From Rheinheimera sp. UJ63 (lineage in GTDB: Bacteria > Pseudomonadota > Gammaproteobacteria > Enterobacterales > Alteromonadaceae), in assembly GCF_021568285.1 (NCBI RefSeq), contig NZ_JAKGTQ010000001.1, positions 930,001-994,000 on the forward strand: 64,000 nucleotides of DNA, written 5' to 3'. A program made the translations under genes and the position numbers. This document shows, piece after piece, positions 1 through 8,731 of this stretch (positions are counted from its first letter, which is position 1; the number at the start of each line of letters is the position of its first letter). The notes below the pieces were generated by a model, which made no database searches, had not been told where the DNA came from, and saw nothing but the letters and a program-made list of their open reading frames with translations.

Positions 1-51
1 TCCACCTGCAGAAACTAAGTTGCCGAGTTTTCCATTGAGCGAATTACTCAT
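1..51 (-). CDS. hsdS: Type I restriction-modification specificity subunit HsdS, N-terminus only
   Basis: Seventeen codons are visible before the window edge; the protein starts MSNSLNGKLGNLVSAGG. The ATG lies inside the last codons of hsdM (8-base overlap), the usual translational coupling of hsdM to hsdS. HsdS carries the target-recognition domains that set the sequence specificity of the complex. The identity rests on position and coupling, because no recognition domain is in view. The gene continues to the left of the window. Confidence 0.7.
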   Translation of the reverse strand, partial: MSNSLNGKLGNLVSAGG

Positions 52-1678
52 ACTTCAACCCCGCCAACTGCTTTTTGATCTCAGTTTCCAACTCGCGAGA
101 TTGAATAAACAGGCTATCAAGGTTGCTAGTAAACCCGTGCATTTTTTTTGCAAACTGCTCAGGGGTGATATCTACATACTCGATTTTGACATCGAAGTAC
201 TGGCCAGCACTTAGGGAGTAGTTCTTAGCCTCAATCTCGTCATAGCTAACAGCAACGGAAAAATCCTCCACTGCCTGTTTGGCATTAAAGGTGTCGATAA
301 CGCGCTGCTCTTCTTCAGCGCTAAGTACTGTTTTCTGGTTTTTGCCATCTTTGATCTTCTCGCCTAAGTTGGAAGCATCAATCAGCACAACTTTGCCTTT
401 ATTGCTGCCATCCATAAACAGGATAGATACATTGGTGCCTGTGGTGGCAAAGATATTCGACGGCATGGATATTACGCCTGCCAGCATTTTGTGTTTTACC
501 AGGTATTCGCGAATGCCTTTGTCGATACCTGACTGCGCGGTGATAAAACCGGTAGGCACGACCACTGCAGCTTTGCCGCCAGGTTTGAGTGAGTGAATGA
601 TGTGCTGCAAGAACAACTGGTAAATTTCCATTTTGTCCTTGGCTTTGGGTTTGATTTTGGGAATGCCTGCAAAGAAGCGTTCTTTGTTTTCTTTGCTGTC
701 CAGATCGTTCCTGAAGTCAGAGAAATCCATCTTGAACGGTGGATTGCTGACGATGTAGTCAAACTTCTTAAGATCTTTGCCATCTTTGTGATAGGGATGT
801 AATACGGTATTACCCTGAATCACATTAGGGATGGAGTGCACAAGATTGTTCAGAATAAGGTTAAGGCGCAGCAAATTGGAGGACTTCTGCGAGATGTCCT
901 GGGTGTAAATACTGCATCGATTTTCACCAATAGCATGGGCCACGTTCATTAACAAGGTGCCTGAGCCCGCTGAAGGGTCGTAGCAGCTAACGTTTTTCAC
1001 TTTACCTTGTTGATCTGCAGGCACCAGAATGGCCGCCATAATGCGTGCCACCGCATGGGGAGTGTAGTACTCGGCGTATTTACCACCGGAGTTACTGTTG
1101 TAGTCTTTGATCAGGTATTCAAAGATGGTGGCGTAAAAGTCGAATTTTTGTGTGAAGATACGCTCGAAACTGAACTCTACCAGCTTGTTGATGATTGCTC
1201 TGCAGAAGGCATCGCGCTTGGACTCATCAGAAATATATTCGCTGACGCGATCAAACAGCACCACCTTGGTGCCGCCATCGGTCTTAACGGCGAACACATC
1301 GTTATTTGTCAAGGCAATGTCGCGCAGGGTGTCATCAAACAGCTTTGCGAAGTCAGGCGCGTTCTGTTGACCGAATAGGTAGCTGATAAAGTGATGAGGC
1401 TTTAAACGAGCCGTATCGCCACCCATTTGTAGTTGTAGCATTTCCAGTTCGTCTTCGCTCATGGCGACCAGGGCTTCTTCCCATTTTTCCGAGCTGGCGA
1501 CCTTTTCATCGATTTGCTTCGCCTCATAGGCGAACTTGTCGTTGAGGAACTTGTAGAGGAAAGTCTGGGTAATGATTTTGAATTCATTACCATCGTTGCC
1601 CAAGCCATAGTGGGCACAAATGTTCTTAAGGCTGTCGATCAGTGCTTTAGTTTTTTGTTGAAACTCGAGTTCTACCAT
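44..1678 (-). CDS. hsdM: Type I restriction-modification DNA methyltransferase subunit HsdM
   Basis: This is an N6-adenine methyltransferase that modifies the host's recognition sites using S-adenosylmethionine. The 544 residues are a normal length. An HsdM N-terminal helical domain spans about 1-190. The SAM-binding motif DPSAGSGTL sits at about 234-242 and the catalytic NPPF at 312-315. A conserved YYTP lies at about 204-207. It follows hsdR by 24 bases and overlaps hsdS, so the three are probably one transcript. It looks intact. The system is family-level certain; its target sequence cannot be read from this subunit. Confidence 0.95.
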   Translation of the reverse strand: MVELEFQQKTKALIDSLKNICAHYGLGNDGNEFKIITQTFLYKFLNDKFAYEAKQIDEKVASSEKWEEALVAMSEDELEMLQLQMGGDTARLKPHHFISYLFGQQNAPDFAKLFDDTLRDIALTNNDVFAVKTDGGTKVVLFDRVSEYISDESKRDAFCRAIINKLVEFSFERIFTQKFDFYATIFEYLIKDYNSNSGGKYAEYYTPHAVARIMAAILVPADQQGKVKNVSCYDPSAGSGTLLMNVAHAIGENRCSIYTQDISQKSSNLLRLNLILNNLVHSIPNVIQGNTVLHPYHKDGKDLKKFDYIVSNPPFKMDFSDFRNDLDSKENKERFFAGIPKIKPKAKDKMEIYQLFLQHIIHSLKPGGKAAVVVPTGFITAQSGIDKGIREYLVKHKMLAGVISMPSNIFATTGTNVSILFMDGSNKGKVVLIDASNLGEKIKDGKNQKTVLSAEEEQRVIDTFNAKQAVEDFSVAVSYDEIEAKNYSLSAGQYFDVKIEYVDITPEQFAKKMHGFTSNLDSLFIQSRELETEIKKQLAGLKYE

Positions 1679-1702
1679 TTTACCGCTCTTTATGGTTTAC
1701 GT

Positions 1703-4700
1703 TTACCAGGCTCTACTGCCGGTATGAAATTCTTTCAGATACTCTGCAACCACCAAGTGATTAATAAATTTTGAAGCGTTGGCGTTGAGTTGAATTTTTT
1801 GTTCATCTTTGAATCGCCTTATAACTAAAGGCATCATCTGGCGCTCAAAGTAGCCTTCGTTATCCAGTATTTGATTGTTGTTCAGTACCTGTTCGTCGGC
1901 GTCTTGTTTTACGCCGGTTAGGGCTTCAAAAATTTTACGCTCGCTCTCTGATATATCGCTGCGCTCTTGCAGACGCTTGTGAATACGGGTGTATTTAGCA
2001 TCGCCAAGGTATTTCTGACGCAGCTGATTGTTTTGCCGGTTAAGCTCTTTAACACGGTCGTGAATTTTAGTGAGGGCGTCGATATTTGCCACCATTTCGT
2101 CCTGCGTGACCTCGCTGAGGTTCTTTTTCTTGAACAGCCTTTCCAATTCTTCTTTCAGGCTGACAAATATTGGGTCTTGCTGATCAAAGTTGCTGGCCAA
2201 GGCTTCGCGGGTTTGGCGCAAGGTATTCTTTAACTGATCCGCTAATACCAATTCCTCTTCGCCCACTTTTATAAAACGGAAGATCACGTCTTCAAGGGCG
2301 ACATTGAGTAGGTTGGTTGTATCTGAGCCTTGTTCTATGCTCTCTTTCAGGTTAAGCATATCAAGGTGACTGCAGGTTTCCCTGTAGAGGATATTAAGCT
2401 TTGCAAAATCCAACTGGTCCAGTAACTCGTAGTCGCCTTGCAAGCGAATTAAGTTGTATAAGCTCTTTGCGTTTTCCAGCGCATTTTTCAGCGCCAGTAC
2501 GGTTTCGCGGTCCTGAATCAGGCTGATTTGATCGGTAAAGATTTCGGCGTTGTCGGTATCAAAGCGGAACAGCACGTCTTTGATGTGCTCTATCTCTGCC
2601 GCGATCTCTTCCTGTGATTTGAACAGGTTGGAGTAGTGCTCCATTTCATCGCCTAGCTCCGACTGAAGCTCATCGAAGTAGGCTTTGTTGGTGGCGTCAA
2701 ACTCTTTGCGAATGTCTGCAAAATCAACCACATAGCCGTAGCGGAAATCTTTATAAGTGCGGTTGACCCTTGTGAGTGCCTGGAGCAGGTTGTGCTTACG
2801 AATTACCCGGCCCAGATAGAGCTTTTTCAGGCGCTTGGCATCAAAGCCGGTGAGCAGCATGTTATAGACAAACAGGAAGTCGATCTTGCCTGCTTTGAAG
2901 TCCTCTACCCAATCTTTGCGTTCTTCTTTGGTGCCAACGTCGTGCAGGATCAACGCCGCGCTCTTGACCTTGTTATCCTGCTTCGCTTTTGCGGCATAAC
3001 TGTCTGGTTTGGCTGCTGCAATCAAGGTTTGCGCGGAATCATTGATCTCATTAGGTGAGCTGGCTGCCTTTACGTAGACGCTATTGAAGATGTCGTACAT
3101 CTGCTTGGCTTGATCCGAACTGTCACATATCACCATACCACCTATGCTGGAATCGTTAAGGGCACCGCGACTTTTCTCGAAATCGGTCACGATATAATCC
3201 AGCATAGGTTCTACAAAGCTCTGATGGGCGTATATCAGCTTACGATCGACATCGCCCATTTGGACTTCTACATCCTCTAAGGCTTGTTGCAACACCATCT
3301 TGTAGTTGGTGGCGATCTCTTCTCTGATTAAGCGAAGGGTGTAACCATCGGCGATGGAGGCGTTGTAGTAATACTTGTGGATATAGTCGCCAAAGATTTG
3401 TTTCGAGCTGATAGCTTTGGAGTCTGTTTTTTTGGCTTTTCCTTCGTCAACAATCAATGGCGTGCCGGTTAGCGCGATCTTAATGGCGTTGGGGTCGGAC
3501 TGATACAGATTGGCCAGAAAGCTGCCTTTGGGATTGTAGCTTCGGTGAGCTTCGTCCAGAACGAAGATGCGCTGGATGTTGATGTCGTAGTCTTTGGTAG
3601 ACAATACATCCGGGTCATCCTGAAATTTCTGGATATTTACCACAGTGATTTCCGGCTTGCCGGAATGGTTGTGAATCACCTGTGTGGCTTTAATGTCCTT
3701 GGCAAAGGCATCACGGGAGTTAATGGTGTGCACCGTTAACCCACGCGCTGTAAATTCTCGCTGGGATTGCTGTAGTAGATCTAGCCTGTCAACAATGAAG
3801 TAGAATTTGGGAATAACTTGCTGCTTTTGGAAATAATCTGTCAGAAAGCGCACGTTGTAATAGGTTAGCGCCGTTTTGCCGCTCCCCTGAGTGTGCCAGA
3901 TAATACCTTTCTTTACGCCTTCACCAAGCTTGCGCTCAATGGCTTTGGTGGCAAACATCTGCGGGTAGCGCATGATGTGCTTTTGCAGGCCATCGGTTTC
4001 AGCGACATAGGCCAGTGCATAACGCAGGATGAACGCCAGACGGTCACGGCTAACCAAGGATGTGCAGATGCGATTGGTTGGACGTTCTGGCTGCTTATTG
4101 GTCTGAAACTCCGGGTTGCTGCGAATGACTTCCAGATTGTTATCTTTCAGTACCTTTAACTCTTGTTCATCCGATACTGGCTTCAGAAGCGCAGTCAGGT
4201 TCAGTATCTCTTCTTCTCGGAAGTAGTTGAATACTGGCTTGTGATAGGAACTGCTGGCGTAGAAAGCCCCTTGCACTGGTTCTGGGTCACCGTCGTCATA
4301 CTCCATGTTGTTGGAGAAGATCATGAACTGGGTGATATTCGCGAAGCGCTTGAATTTCGGGTTCTGGAAACGTTTGTTGATGCGATCACGCTCGGCCAAA
4401 ATGCCTTCGCGGTTATTGGGCTTTTTCACCTCAATAAAGACCAGCGGCATACCATTGATCAACAGGGTAATGTCTGGGCGGAATTCCTCATCACCGTTCT
4501 GGCAGGTCAGCTCGGTGACGACATGAAAGCTGTTGTTGTTGAAGTTTTCAAAGTCGAGCAGCTTGGTGTTCGAGCGATCTGTCAGGCGCTCGAAAAAGGC
4601 TCGGCCGAGGTCTTCGTTATCGATCTCGAGCTTAATATCTTCGAGCAGGCGGCTTACATCATCTGGCTCGATGCCTGGATTGATTTTGTGAATTGCTGCG

Positions 4701-4831
4701 TTGAAAAGCTCGGGGAAAATATTGGTATCCAGATCCCAGCTTTGTTCTTTTAATGACAGGTACTTATAGCCCAGCTTCATTAAATGAAGAATGGTGGGAA
4801 TTTTTACGCGAGTATCTTCATTAAACTTCAT
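1703..4831 (-). CDS. hsdR: Type I restriction endonuclease subunit HsdR
   Basis: This is the motor and nuclease subunit that translocates and cuts unmodified DNA. It has 1042 residues. The N-terminal PD-(D/E)xK nuclease is visible as Asp120 and the EVK at 134-136. The SF2 helicase core has Walker A TQGSGKT at 314-320 and DEAH at 426-429. A motif VI-like ALTRVNRTY follows further on, and the C-terminus is long and helical. All catalytic motifs are present, so it is probably functional. It is preceded by a serine recombinase gene 12 bases upstream and followed by hsdM, suggesting a single four-gene operon. Confidence 0.95.
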   Translation of the reverse strand: MKFNEDTRVKIPTILHLMKLGYKYLSLKEQSWDLDTNIFPELFNAAIHKINPGIEPDDVSRLLEDIKLEIDNEDLGRAFFERLTDRSNTKLLDFENFNNNSFHVVTELTCQNGDEEFRPDITLLINGMPLVFIEVKKPNNREGILAERDRINKRFQNPKFKRFANITQFMIFSNNMEYDDGDPEPVQGAFYASSSYHKPVFNYFREEEILNLTALLKPVSDEQELKVLKDNNLEVIRSNPEFQTNKQPERPTNRICTSLVSRDRLAFILRYALAYVAETDGLQKHIMRYPQMFATKAIERKLGEGVKKGIIWHTQGSGKTALTYYNVRFLTDYFQKQQVIPKFYFIVDRLDLLQQSQREFTARGLTVHTINSRDAFAKDIKATQVIHNHSGKPEITVVNIQKFQDDPDVLSTKDYDINIQRIFVLDEAHRSYNPKGSFLANLYQSDPNAIKIALTGTPLIVDEGKAKKTDSKAISSKQIFGDYIHKYYYNASIADGYTLRLIREEIATNYKMVLQQALEDVEVQMGDVDRKLIYAHQSFVEPMLDYIVTDFEKSRGALNDSSIGGMVICDSSDQAKQMYDIFNSVYVKAASSPNEINDSAQTLIAAAKPDSYAAKAKQDNKVKSAALILHDVGTKEERKDWVEDFKAGKIDFLFVYNMLLTGFDAKRLKKLYLGRVIRKHNLLQALTRVNRTYKDFRYGYVVDFADIRKEFDATNKAYFDELQSELGDEMEHYSNLFKSQEEIAAEIEHIKDVLFRFDTDNAEIFTDQISLIQDRETVLALKNALENAKSLYNLIRLQGDYELLDQLDFAKLNILYRETCSHLDMLNLKESIEQGSDTTNLLNVALEDVIFRFIKVGEEELVLADQLKNTLRQTREALASNFDQQDPIFVSLKEELERLFKKKNLSEVTQDEMVANIDALTKIHDRVKELNRQNNQLRQKYLGDAKYTRIHKRLQERSDISESERKIFEALTGVKQDADEQVLNNNQILDNEGYFERQMMPLVIRRFKDEQKIQLNANASKFINHLVVAEYLKEFHTGSRAW

Positions 4832-4843
4832 AACATTCCCTGT

Positions 4844-5407
4844 TTATTGATTTTTACCGTATTCATTTAGCGCTTTGTTCAAAGTCGGTCGGCTAACGTT
4901 AAAATGTCTTGCAACTTCGGCTTTTGTTACATCCGGAGCAAGCAACATAGCGTGAGCTTTTTTTATATCTGAGCTACTCATTTTTGCTTTGCGCCCTCCC
5001 TTGCGTCCTCGAGCCCTCGCAGCCGCAAGGCCTGCCTTGGTTCGTTCAGATATCAGTTTCCGTTCAAACTGTGCTATGGCCCCGATTAGATGAAAAACAA
5101 GCTCCCCTGTAGCTGTGGTCGTATTTATCTGCTCATTTAAGCTAATGAAATGAACATTTCGTTGCTTGAAGGACTCCAGCAATTCGATTAGATCTACTAA
5201 AGAGCGGCCTAACCGATCAAGTCGCTGAACAACAACTATATCGCCCTCTCTCAACACATCCATCAATTTCAACAATTCAGGTCGCTGGATGCTTTTGCCG
5301 GAAATTCGTTCTTTATATATGCGATCACAACCATATGACTCTAATGCATCCAACTGAGCATCCTCCAACTGCTCCTCAGTACTAACTCGTGCATAGCCAA
5401 TTTTCAT
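4844..5407 (-). CDS. Serine recombinase, resolvase/invertase family
   Basis: This is a site-specific recombinase of 187 residues, the usual length of small Tn3/Hin-type resolvases. The catalytic serine is Ser9 in YARVST. The active-site arginines lie in QRLDRLGRS (about 61-69), followed by the long E helix (AQFERKLISERTKAG). A C-terminal helix-turn-helix spans about 155-185 (VTKAEVARHFNVSRPTLNKAL). It sits 12 bases upstream of hsdR in the same direction. No matching transposase is in view, so it is either a leftover of the element that carried the hsd genes or a recombinase serving the hsd locus. Confidence 0.9.
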   Translation of the reverse strand: MKIGYARVSTEEQLEDAQLDALESYGCDRIYKERISGKSIQRPELLKLMDVLREGDIVVVQRLDRLGRSLVDLIELLESFKQRNVHFISLNEQINTTTATGELVFHLIGAIAQFERKLISERTKAGLAAARARGRKGGRKAKMSSSDIKKAHAMLLAPDVTKAEVARHFNVSRPTLNKALNEYGKNQ

Positions 5408-5621
5408 GTATGCGCCTAAATATAATGTGGGTTTTATTTACATAGATTACTTTACGTATTGTTTTACGTGTTAACAAGCAAAACTCGTAACTATTTCAGG
5501 AAATTTCATGGTGTAAAATAAACGAGTGTTTTCTAATCGCCTATTTTAGGCCTAACCTTGCATGATTAAATTTCATACGCTACGTTAATCGTTATTAAAA
5601 TAACGCTTAAAAGAGGCGTGT
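5408..5621. other. Divergent intergenic region with inverted repeat
   Basis: This 214-base AT-rich gap separates the recombinase-hsd operon from the divergent orphan gene and must hold both promoters. It contains a perfect dyad CGTTATT-AA-AATAACG at 5590-5605, just upstream of the orphan gene's ribosome site. Two TTTACGT copies lie near 5451-5470. A resolvase crossover site would be expected here but cannot be assigned by eye. Confidence 0.4.
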
Positions 5622-6005
5622 ATGAGTCGAACACTTACAACAAAAATTAGCGTTGCTGACTTAGACTTCGTAATTCAGTATTTGATCTTACTTTCACAGT
5701 CCAAGCGTGCATTTCAGTTAGATATTCCACTCTATAAGAGTCGTAACAGGATAAAGCTCTATGAATCAGCCATCCTGTTAGAAACAGCATTAATGGAAAA
5801 AAAGGATCAGGATTTTATTGATGCCATAGACCGTATATGTGTCGATATTGAAGGTATAGTTAAAAGCACTATACCAACAGAGGAGATACAAAAACTTAAA
5901 ACCGCAATCAGACAAAAGCGTTATAAAAATAACGATTTTAATAGGCTATTGAATGAGTACAATAGTACTCAGTCGTTTTTAGCTGAGAGGCGTTTAAACT
6001 CGTAG
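5622..6005 (+). CDS. Hypothetical protein, helical, no family recognised
   Basis: The product has 127 residues. It opens MSRTLTTKISVADL and continues with predicted amphipathic helices and many Lys/Arg/Ile residues. No signal peptide, membrane segment or metal motif is visible. An AGAGG ribosome site lies 8 bases before the ATG. AT-rich codon use matches the hsd region rather than the copper island. It is divergent from the serine recombinase. I do not recognise it. An accessory or regulatory role for the hsd island is only a guess from position. Confidence 0.6.
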   Translation: MSRTLTTKISVADLDFVIQYLILLSQSKRAFQLDIPLYKSRNRIKLYESAILLETALMEKKDQDFIDAIDRICVDIEGIVKSTIPTEEIQKLKTAIRQKRYKNNDFNRLLNEYNSTQSFLAERRLNS

Positions 6006-6637
6006 TGCTGGTAGAGAGGCAGTGCAGGATAAATGCAATGACGAATTTTTAATAACTGCGGTGGTGTTTCAAAATCACTACATTAATTTTTCAGATATAC
6101 CATTTATTTACTACGCAATTTCAAGTTAAAGTAGTCAGGTCGCTTCTGACCGGGACCAGGCAACTGGGAAGTGATGCCGGAGCTTAGGTTCCCTTAGCCC
6201 GTGAGCAAGATAAAAAGGCGCCCCTGAAACCAATTGTTACATGATCAAGCTAAAAGTGCGTCGGATCTTAAACGTTCCGGCAAAAATCCGCCCTCAATCA
6301 TAGATATTTAAGTGTGACATGTCACAGTAAACCAATGCCTTCCTGACCAACCTCTTGATAAATGTAACTCTTGGTGAAATGAGTTTGTTCTTTCACGTAC
6401 TTTTGTAGCTAAATATCGTCAACTCTAGTTAGTTTTTTGGCGAAGTTTTAGCGTTCAGGATCAAGCTGGAGATCTTTGATGATCGTAAAAAAATTCACCA
6501 AAATAATATTTCAAAGAAGCGTCACAAGTAACACATCTCGACTGCAATGAGCGAGAAGCGGTCATTATTAGTTCGAGAAATTTTACATCGTATTGATATA
6601 CTAATGTCATGAAGTAGGCTGATTTTGTGGTTATACG
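6006..6637. other. Long non-coding stretch with palindromes, function unknown
   Basis: This 632-base stretch has no convincing gene on either strand. A locally GC-richer block at about 6131-6235 contains a short stem (GTCAG...CTGAC near 6134-6150) and could be a structured RNA or a remnant. A perfect 14-base palindrome, TGTGACATGTCACA, lies at 6313-6326. The merR promoter must lie in the last 100 bases. Nothing here matches an RNA family that I know. Confidence 0.4.
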
Positions 6638-7015
6638 ATGAAAACAATAGGAAAGTTGGCTAAAGAACTTGGTTTAGGCGTAGAAACTATACGCTTTTAT
6701 GAGCGAGAAGGCTTGATAAAACAACCTCAAAAGCCTCAAAATGGTTATCGTGTGTATGACGACTCAATCACCAAGCAATTACAATTCATTTGTAAGGCTA
6801 AAGCACTTGGCTTTACTCTAAAGGAAGTAGCGTCTTTGATGTCAATGGATGGCGATTGTGCCAAAGTTGAATCTCTAGGTTTGCAGAAACTGAGCTTAAT
6901 TCAAAGTAAGATAGCTGACCTTCAACGCTTAGAAGTCGTCATAAAAGAAATGACTAATTCATGCCGCAACAATAACGACCAATCTCACTGCCCAATAATC
7001 GATTCGCTAAAATAG
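6638..7015 (+). CDS. merR: Mercury-type MerR transcriptional regulator
   Basis: The product has 125 residues. The MerR winged helix-turn-helix (TIGKLAKELGLGVETIRFYE) occupies the first 70 residues, followed by the dimer helix. Three cysteines, C74, C109 and C118, have the same spacing (35 and 9) as the Hg(II) ligands C82, C117 and C126 of classical MerR. That supports mercury rather than copper or cadmium sensing. It lies directly upstream of merC in the same direction, whereas classical mer operons have merR divergent. Its operator is found just after its own stop codon. Confidence 0.88.
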   Translation: MKTIGKLAKELGLGVETIRFYEREGLIKQPQKPQNGYRVYDDSITKQLQFICKAKALGFTLKEVASLMSMDGDCAKVESLGLQKLSLIQSKIADLQRLEVVIKEMTNSCRNNNDQSHCPIIDSLK

Positions 7016-7017
7016 CA

Positions 7018-7049
7018 TTGACTCCGTACCTATCTACGGAGTTTACACT
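7018..7049 (+). promoter_or_regulatory. MerR-controlled promoter and operator of merC
   Basis: The -35 box TTGACT (7018-7023) is followed, 19-20 bases later, by TTACAC/TACACT. This over-long spacer is the hallmark of MerR-activated promoters. The spacer region holds a perfect dyad, ACTCCGTA (7021-7028) and TACGGAGT (7035-7042). It closely resembles the Tn21-type mer operator as I recall it. Confidence 0.85.
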
Positions 7050-7080
7050 CAAGTCATTCAAATAATGTTAGACGTTAAAA

Positions 7081-7470
7081 ATGATTAATAAGATTTTAGA
7101 TAAAGTTGGCTCAGGTGGTGTTTGGCTTGCAGCCCTCAGTTGTACGGGGTGTTTCCCTGCTCTCGGTTCATTAGCATCAGCATTGGGATTAGGCTTTCTC
7201 TCTCACTTTGAGGGGATTGCTGTAAATACCTTGTTACCTATATTTGCAACTTTGGCGTTGTTGGTAAATTTGTATAACTGGTATAAAAACCAAAATCATA
7301 CGAGAGGTACTCTTGGAGTTATTGGGCCTATAGCTGTTTTGTTAACCCTCTATCCACTATGGCAATATGACTGGAGCACTTATTTGTTCTATGTGGGTAT
7401 TTGTTTGATGATTGTAATGTCCGTATTGGACATTGTTAAACCTTTGAAGGAGCAAACATGCGAGGTATAG
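7081..7470 (+). CDS. merC: MerC-type mercury uptake membrane protein
   Basis: This is an inner-membrane protein of 129 residues with four hydrophobic segments. The first segment carries CTGCFPALGSLA, the paired cysteines and proline typical of MerC/MerT Hg(II) importers. It then reads LGLGFLSHFEG and has a C-terminal Cys. The family passes Hg(II) into the cytoplasm, normally to MerA. It overlaps the next gene by 13 bases. No mercuric reductase is in view, so the unit may need a MerA encoded elsewhere, or may act differently. Confidence 0.82.
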   Translation: MINKILDKVGSGGVWLAALSCTGCFPALGSLASALGLGFLSHFEGIAVNTLLPIFATLALLVNLYNWYKNQNHTRGTLGVIGPIAVLLTLYPLWQYDWSTYLFYVGICLMIVMSVLDIVKPLKEQTCEV

Positions 7471-7673
7471 AGTTAAATTCTACCATTACTTGCCCTGAGT
7501 GCGGTTTCAGTAAAACCGAAGAAATGTCAACCAACGCTTGCCAGTGGTATTATGAATGTGAATCTTGCAAAGTTCTCCTAAAGCCTTTGAAGGGCGATTG
7601 TTGTGTATACTGCTCTTATGGAACAGTGAAATGCCCACCAATTCAAGAAGGCCAAAGTTGTTGTAAGAGCTAA
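7458..7673 (+). CDS. GDCCVxC-domain small cysteine-rich protein
   Basis: The product has 71 residues. It has a CPECGF pair, a CESC pair, the signature GDCCVYCSYGTVKCPP and a CC near the C-terminus. This matches the GDCCVxC-domain (seleno)protein family often found beside mer genes. Here the diagnostic positions are all cysteine codons, so no selenocysteine is evident. A strong AAGGAG ribosome site lies inside the end of merC. A cytosolic Hg(II)-binding or transfer role is likely from context but unproven. Confidence 0.8.
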   Translation: MRGIELNSTITCPECGFSKTEEMSTNACQWYYECESCKVLLKPLKGDCCVYCSYGTVKCPPIQEGQSCCKS

Positions 7674-7775
7674 GTGAATGTCTCTTAATGGCACAAACAC
7701 GATCTTCACTATGAGCGAAAAGCAGAGATTCAGCACCTCAACACAATCCGCATGCGAATGACCGCTTTTACCGCA

Positions 7776-7798
7776 AAACCGGACATGAAGCCCGGTTT
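7776..7798. terminator. Putative terminator after the mercury unit
   Basis: The inverted repeat AAACCGG (7776-7782) and CCGGTTT (7792-7798) has a 9-base loop and is followed by an AT-only stretch. It sits between the mercury genes and the broken integrase and could serve either strand. Confidence 0.5.
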
Positions 7799-7817
7799 AT
7801 TTAAATTTAAAACGAAA

Positions 7818-8030
7818 TTATCGGTCTATAGGGCTAATTGTCCCTGATGAATGTTGACCGATGACATGTGTATATATTTGAGTTGTCTTCAAATCCGTAT
7901 GCCCTAACAGCTCTTGAACTGTACGAATGTCTGTTCCCGCTTTTAAAAGCTGCGTTGCTGCGCGAAAGAGTGCCTGAATGTGTGTGCGGTAACGTGTTTC
8001 TGAACACCTGACCGTATAATACCATTCCAT
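7818..8030 (-). pseudogene. Integron-integrase-like tyrosine recombinase, broken C-terminal fragment
   Basis: The last about 45 residues read [17 protein letters not shown] then [12 protein letters not shown], with the catalytic His and Tyr of a tyrosine recombinase. The closest style is IntI/XerD-like integron integrases. Just upstream the HTFRHSFA box is recoverable only by switching frames twice, near 7965 and 7985, and everything 5' of that is missing. So it is a decayed fragment, not an enzyme. Its 5' break faces the broken endonuclease gene at about 8040-8095. Confidence 0.7.
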
Positions 8031-8082
8031 CTTAAAGTTTGTTCAGTACAGCCCACTCTCTAGAGCACATCTTGATCACTCG

Positions 8083-8568
8083 ATGGGTATCGCTGATAAA
8101 GCTGTTCCAGTCAATGCCGACCGCTCCAATTTCAACTTCACCATGCTTTCTAATGCCAAGCCGCAGCATGGTCAATGTCCGGTTAAAATCGATTTTAGTG
8201 CAAGAGCCGCAGAGCCGCGCGATGCGATTAAAGGGCAAATCGCTCGGATTTACTTTTACATGCACGACCGTTATGACCTCAACATGTCTCGCCAACAACA
8301 GCAGCTTTTAATGGCTTGGGATAAGCAGTTTCCCGTTACCGAGTGGGAGCGCGAGCGAGATAGACGCATTGCAAAACGTATGGGGCATTCAAATCCCTTT
8401 GTAACCGGAGAGCGCACCTGGTCTCTTGGGCATAAAAACCGCGCTGAGGGTGTGGTAACCCAGCTGCTATCAAGGCAAACACAGCAAACCCATGCACCCA
8501 TTGAGATAAAAACATCTTTTAAAACAGATTGTTGCTCCATAGCACCGATTCCTTTTTGTGCAACGTAA
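8083..8568 (+). pseudogene. Endonuclease I (EndA/NucM) family, C-terminal fragment
   Basis: From about 8107 the translation reads NADRSNFNFTML, then GQCPVKIDF, EPRDAIKGQIARIYFYMHD and YPV-like FPVTEWERERDRRIAK. This is the C-terminal half of periplasmic endonuclease I. The N-terminal half with the signal peptide and catalytic His region is absent. After HSNPFV the sequence departs from the family and ends in an unrelated tail. No ribosome site precedes the first ATG. It is a fragment left by the rearrangement that also cut the integrase. Confidence 0.72.
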
Positions 8569-8731
8569 TTAAAAAGTTAAATTATAGTGATTAATTTATG
8601 CATTAAAAGAGGCGAAAGCAAGAAATGGTGTCAGGGTAACTATCTAATAACAAATGCGGGAAGGTAATGCTTACTAGATTCTGCAACCAGCAACGTTATA
8701 CTTACTCTCAAATAAGGGCTTGGAGCTAGCT

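Noticed and set aside
8039..8311. Open frames on both strands over the endonuclease fragment (for example 8032-8298 minus)
   Set aside because: They are shadows of the endonuclease I frame, without ribosome sites or recognisable protein features.
5607..8614. The 12-base string TTAAAAGAGGCG occurs at 5607-5618 and at 8603-8614
   Set aside because: It overlaps a ribosome-site-like sequence. The flanks do not match, so chance or common ribosome-site composition explains it.
8650..8712. TAACAAATGC-like sequence and a GTTATAC about 50 bases later, suggestive of an integron attC site near the broken integrase
   Set aside because: The two halves do not pair into the expected stem, and the core GTTRRRY is not matched exactly. 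The similarity is too weak to call.
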